Shown one piece after another: positions 61,742-64,000 of a stretch of 64,000 nt of DNA; the stretch's first letter is position 1, and the number at the start of each line of letters is the position of its first letter. A model generated the notes under the pieces. The model did no database searches and was not told where the DNA came from. It worked only from the letters and a program-made list of their open reading frames with translations. Source of the stretch: Gautieria morchelliformis (Eukaryota; Basidiomycota; Agaricomycetes; Gomphales; Gomphaceae); NCBI GenBank assembly GCA_015179125.1, contig WHVA01000044.1, positions 186,001-250,000 on the forward strand. The letters are read 5' to 3'. A program made the position numbers and the translations under genes.

Positions 61742-62081
61742 CACTGGAGGCATATAAAAATTTTCTAGTATGAAAAACTGTTCAAAAAACTGTAAAGATA
61801 TTCCAATTTTTTTTAGTGTTTTTGATGTAAAAGAACTTTAACAAAATCTTGTGTTTTTGTTAGAATTTGTTGAGCAAGAAAATTGTAAAAAAGTTTAAAG
61901 TTTTTTGCAGGGTTTTTTATGTGTTTTTATAAGTTTCTTTGTGAAAACACAAAGAAACCCATAAAAAACACAAAATTTTATTATAGTTTTTTTTACATAA
62001 AAAACACTAAAAATATTTGGAAAATCTTTACAGTTTTTTCAACAGTTTTTCAGACAAGAAAATCTTTATATGCCTGCAGTG
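61742..62081. mobile_element. CACTA-like MITE, 340 bp, AT-rich, foldback
   Basis: Ends CACTGGAGGCATATAAA and TTTATATGCCTGCAGTG, continuing as long imperfect inverted arms (AAAAACTGTTNAAAAAACTG, TTTTTAGTGTTTTT). 3-bp duplication AGG at 61739-61741 and 62082-62084. Inner hairpin GTTTCTTTGTG/CACAAAGAAAC at 61933-61958. CACT(A/G) ends with 3-bp duplications fit the CMC/CACTA type. No coding sequence. Confidence 0.75.
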
Positions 62082-62150
62082 AGGCCGCTCTGGGGCCCTT
62101 GTTACCCCTTTCTATTGCTTAAATCAGTGTTTAATTTCCTTACTGAGTTC

Positions 62151-63421
62151 TGTCATGACATGTTTATTTCCCATACTCAGATGCTCTGTTCTCCCATTCC
62201 CCACTCCACCTCCGTGTTCGTTCCAATCGCCCTTGCCATGTTCGGCAACCGATCTTCGCTGTTCGCGCCATTTACCATATCCATGCCGTCAAAAGCACGA
62301 TCAACGTCTTTGGACCGACTTGGCAGTCATCACTGGGCCTATCACCTCCTCTGCTCAACCCTCTTTTGATGGTGTTCCTATGATCAGATTGTCATGACTT
62401 GTGTATTTCCTGCACCTTGGTATCCCCATTTCCCCTTTCGCCACTCCTCCCCCCTGTTCGCTCGGCTTCGCCCCCCACCTCGACCACTCCTCCCCTATGT
62501 CATCTCCGTTCACCCTTCCTCGCGTTTCACCAAACAACTATTCGCTGCTCGCATCATTTGCCAACAGGCACGCCATCAAAACACAATTGACGCCCCCTCC
62601 CTGGTATGATGGTTAGTCACCACTCCCATCAGCTTCTCGATCCAACCCCTTTGGGTGTTCATATGGCTAGGATGTGTGTGCGGGACGTCTCTTCCGTAGG
62701 TCGTGTGGGATCAACCCAGTAGACGAAGAGTCCGTGCAGGGTAGCATGTATGCGGGTCCCAAGACATGGTTTCGTACATAAGTGCCTTCGCCACCTTTAC
62801 TCTCCGTCGTTTCATGTTCGCACTCCTCCTTCACTCTATTGTATGTTTATTTCATCTATGTTGTATCATGGCTGCGCACCCCTATCCAACCTTGAGTCAC
62901 GACGGCCTCTCTCCTATTCGCTGATACCTTACAAGCATTCGATATAAGTAGTTTACATTCACATGTATATTCCTCAGTTCAATTATCATACGTCCATCTT
63001 GTGCAAACTTGACCTCGCTGTGATCATCGTCTTAAGCCTTCTCCTGTAGATTCCTATCTTTGACCAGAAGAAGACTTAGGCATCACTGGTGAGTTCTCAT
63101 ACTTCATCTTCGTTACCTTAGCCTTCGAACTATTTACTGTGCTGTCAGCGAAGGGCTCCGAAGGAGCACCTTTGCCAGCGAAGGGATTGTCGCTACTTAG
63201 ACAGCCCTTCCGTGACACCTTGCACATTACATCGTCAAGTGCCACGGGCTATTTCGCTACGACTGTAGATAGGGCGAGCTCCATTCGGGCTGCCCTCTTA
63301 TCTCCTGAACATTTATTGGTTCACCCTCTTCGCTGAACGGCATACTTATTCGCACAAGTTATTCAGGCATTCGCTGTGTTCAGTAATACACAGTATTAAC
63401 ACCTAAAAATCAATCATGACA
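62151..63421 (+). mobile_element. R1 copy v with one extra terminal unit
   Basis: TGTCATGACATG...CAATCATGACA, 1271 bp, target duplication AGTTC (62146-62150 and 63422-63426). A second start, TGTCATGACTTG, lies at 62390, giving an extra 239-bp unit at this end. Confidence 0.93.
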
Positions 63422-63426
63422 AGTTC

Positions 63427-64000
63427 TTGGGGTCATCATCACTGATGACCTCATGCATGTTCACCATTTGAGCACCCTGTTTCTCAACCTCGCCAGGTTG
63501 GGTTTTTTCATTCTTCTCTTTTGTACTCTACATCAGGTTGTTAAGAACGTAAGTCGTACTTAAGCCCAACCCAAGGTAAGGGCCAAGCCAAGGGTTCGGG
63601 ACAGAAGGGCTTGGCTTCAACTTTGTAGGTTGCACCCACTACAGTGTTCTGCCCTAGATTTTGGGAATCGTGTTCGGCTTCAAGCTGAGGTTTGGGAACA
63701 GAGATCAGACAGGGAGGTGATACGCGGATCTAAGTCGATATCAGAACTGAGGTTCTAGCATACATGACGGGGTTTATATATGAAAGGCAGATAATGCAAA
63801 GAGGGCCTCAATGCCCAGATCGAGCAGATAACAGACGATCATCAGGAATGGAGCAGGACTAACTAAGTAAGGAATGTCAGGGGTAGAAGCTGGAACCAGA
63901 GGAACCCGAGTTAAGCTGAAGGGTTCCTGAGCAAGTACTGAGGCCTCGGCCTCAGGACCGGACTCAGGAACGGGTCTTAACACGGGTGCATGTTGTCAAG
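63427..64000. other. No recognisable feature
   Basis: No open frame of note (longest 69 codons), no repeat shared with the rest of the window apart from short CCCAAG/AAGCC words. Confidence 0.45.

Larger units (their letters stand above)
60378..62150. repeat. MITE1 copy 2, diverged and carrying nested insertions
   Basis: Starts with TTTAAGATACAAATCATCTT and AACTGGCACCCCTTA, the MITE1 terminal repeat with substitutions, and continues through GGCAAACACTTTTTGCCAAA and TACCTACAATCCTTAGGAGA to GGGGCCCTTGTTACC, in the reverse orientation to 35690-36074. Interrupted by R1 copy iv and by the CACTA-like MITE; its other end is lost at R1 copy v. Confidence 0.8.

Overview
The window looks like a repeat-packed chromosomal region of a filamentous basidiomycete, probably an agaricomycete. 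The reasons are several chromodomain-bearing Ty3/Gypsy elements, a Helitron helicase, an IS630/Tc1-mariner-like transposase of the large fungal type, fragments resembling the DUF6589 and KDZ-associated CxC families, and short (about 45-60 nt) introns with GTRNGT donors. I see no bacterial-type gene, no operon and no convincing tRNA or rRNA gene. Almost everything is mobile DNA. The only candidates for resident genes are a minus-strand multi-exon membrane protein gene (30.8-33.5 kb, probably damaged) and captured pieces of host-type genes (an NPC1-like fragment, a RecQ-like fragment).

Layout. 1-7.4 kb: chromovirus A (+), 5' truncated, reverse transcriptase core replaced by foreign DNA, a gene with a Zn2Cys6-like motif on the opposite strand between pol and the 3' LTR. 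7.4-12.7 kb: chromovirus B (-), cut off at its 3' end by the A LTR. 12.7-13.8 kb: pol fragment F (+) of the same family as B. 13.8-15.1 kb: LTR-like repeat G with a nested solo LTR. 15.06-17.2 kb: Helitron remnant (-) with a 3' CTAG/hairpin end. 17.4-27 kb: chromovirus E (-), a different family with an additional sense-strand ORF after the integrase; its gag is split by repeat R1, itself holding a solo LTR. 27.3-29.8 kb: nested R1 copies. 29.9-30.3 kb: CxC5-like exon. 30.8-33.5 kb: membrane-protein gene. 35.2-36.5 kb: MITEs. 36.5-38.5 kb: first part of a mariner-like transposase gene. 38.5-44.6 kb: chromovirus C (-), intact open frames. 44.6-52.0 kb: a segment that appears inverted, carrying a DUF6589-like pseudogene, a RecQ fragment, duplicated modules, a minisatellite, an NPC1-like fragment and the second part of the mariner-like gene. 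52.0-58.2 kb: chromovirus D (+), nearly identical to C. 58.2-64 kb: G repeat copy, hairpins, a MITE copy holding two R1 insertions and a CACTA-like MITE.

Main result. C and D are near-identical inverted repeats with mismatched flanking target duplications (ctatg/gtgtc and catag/gacac). Reversing the 7.4 kb between them restores a 5-bp duplication for each element. It also rejoins one transposase gene in frame across the junction (five exons totalling exactly 830 codons) and puts that transposon's ends back into inverted orientation at a TA site whose unoccupied relative lies at 49.28-49.32 kb. So either a real ectopic-recombination inversion or an assembly inversion between long repeats is present.

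Other notable points. The B/C/D family has a Tf1-like self-priming signal: the predicted transcript start is exactly complementary to the sequence 2 nt after the LTR. C and D share the same single 5'-versus-3' LTR difference, which independent insertion does not explain. The R1 family carries a variable number of about 240-280 bp terminal units inside perfect 5-bp target duplications. All functional statements rest on motif reading by eye; no database search was run.
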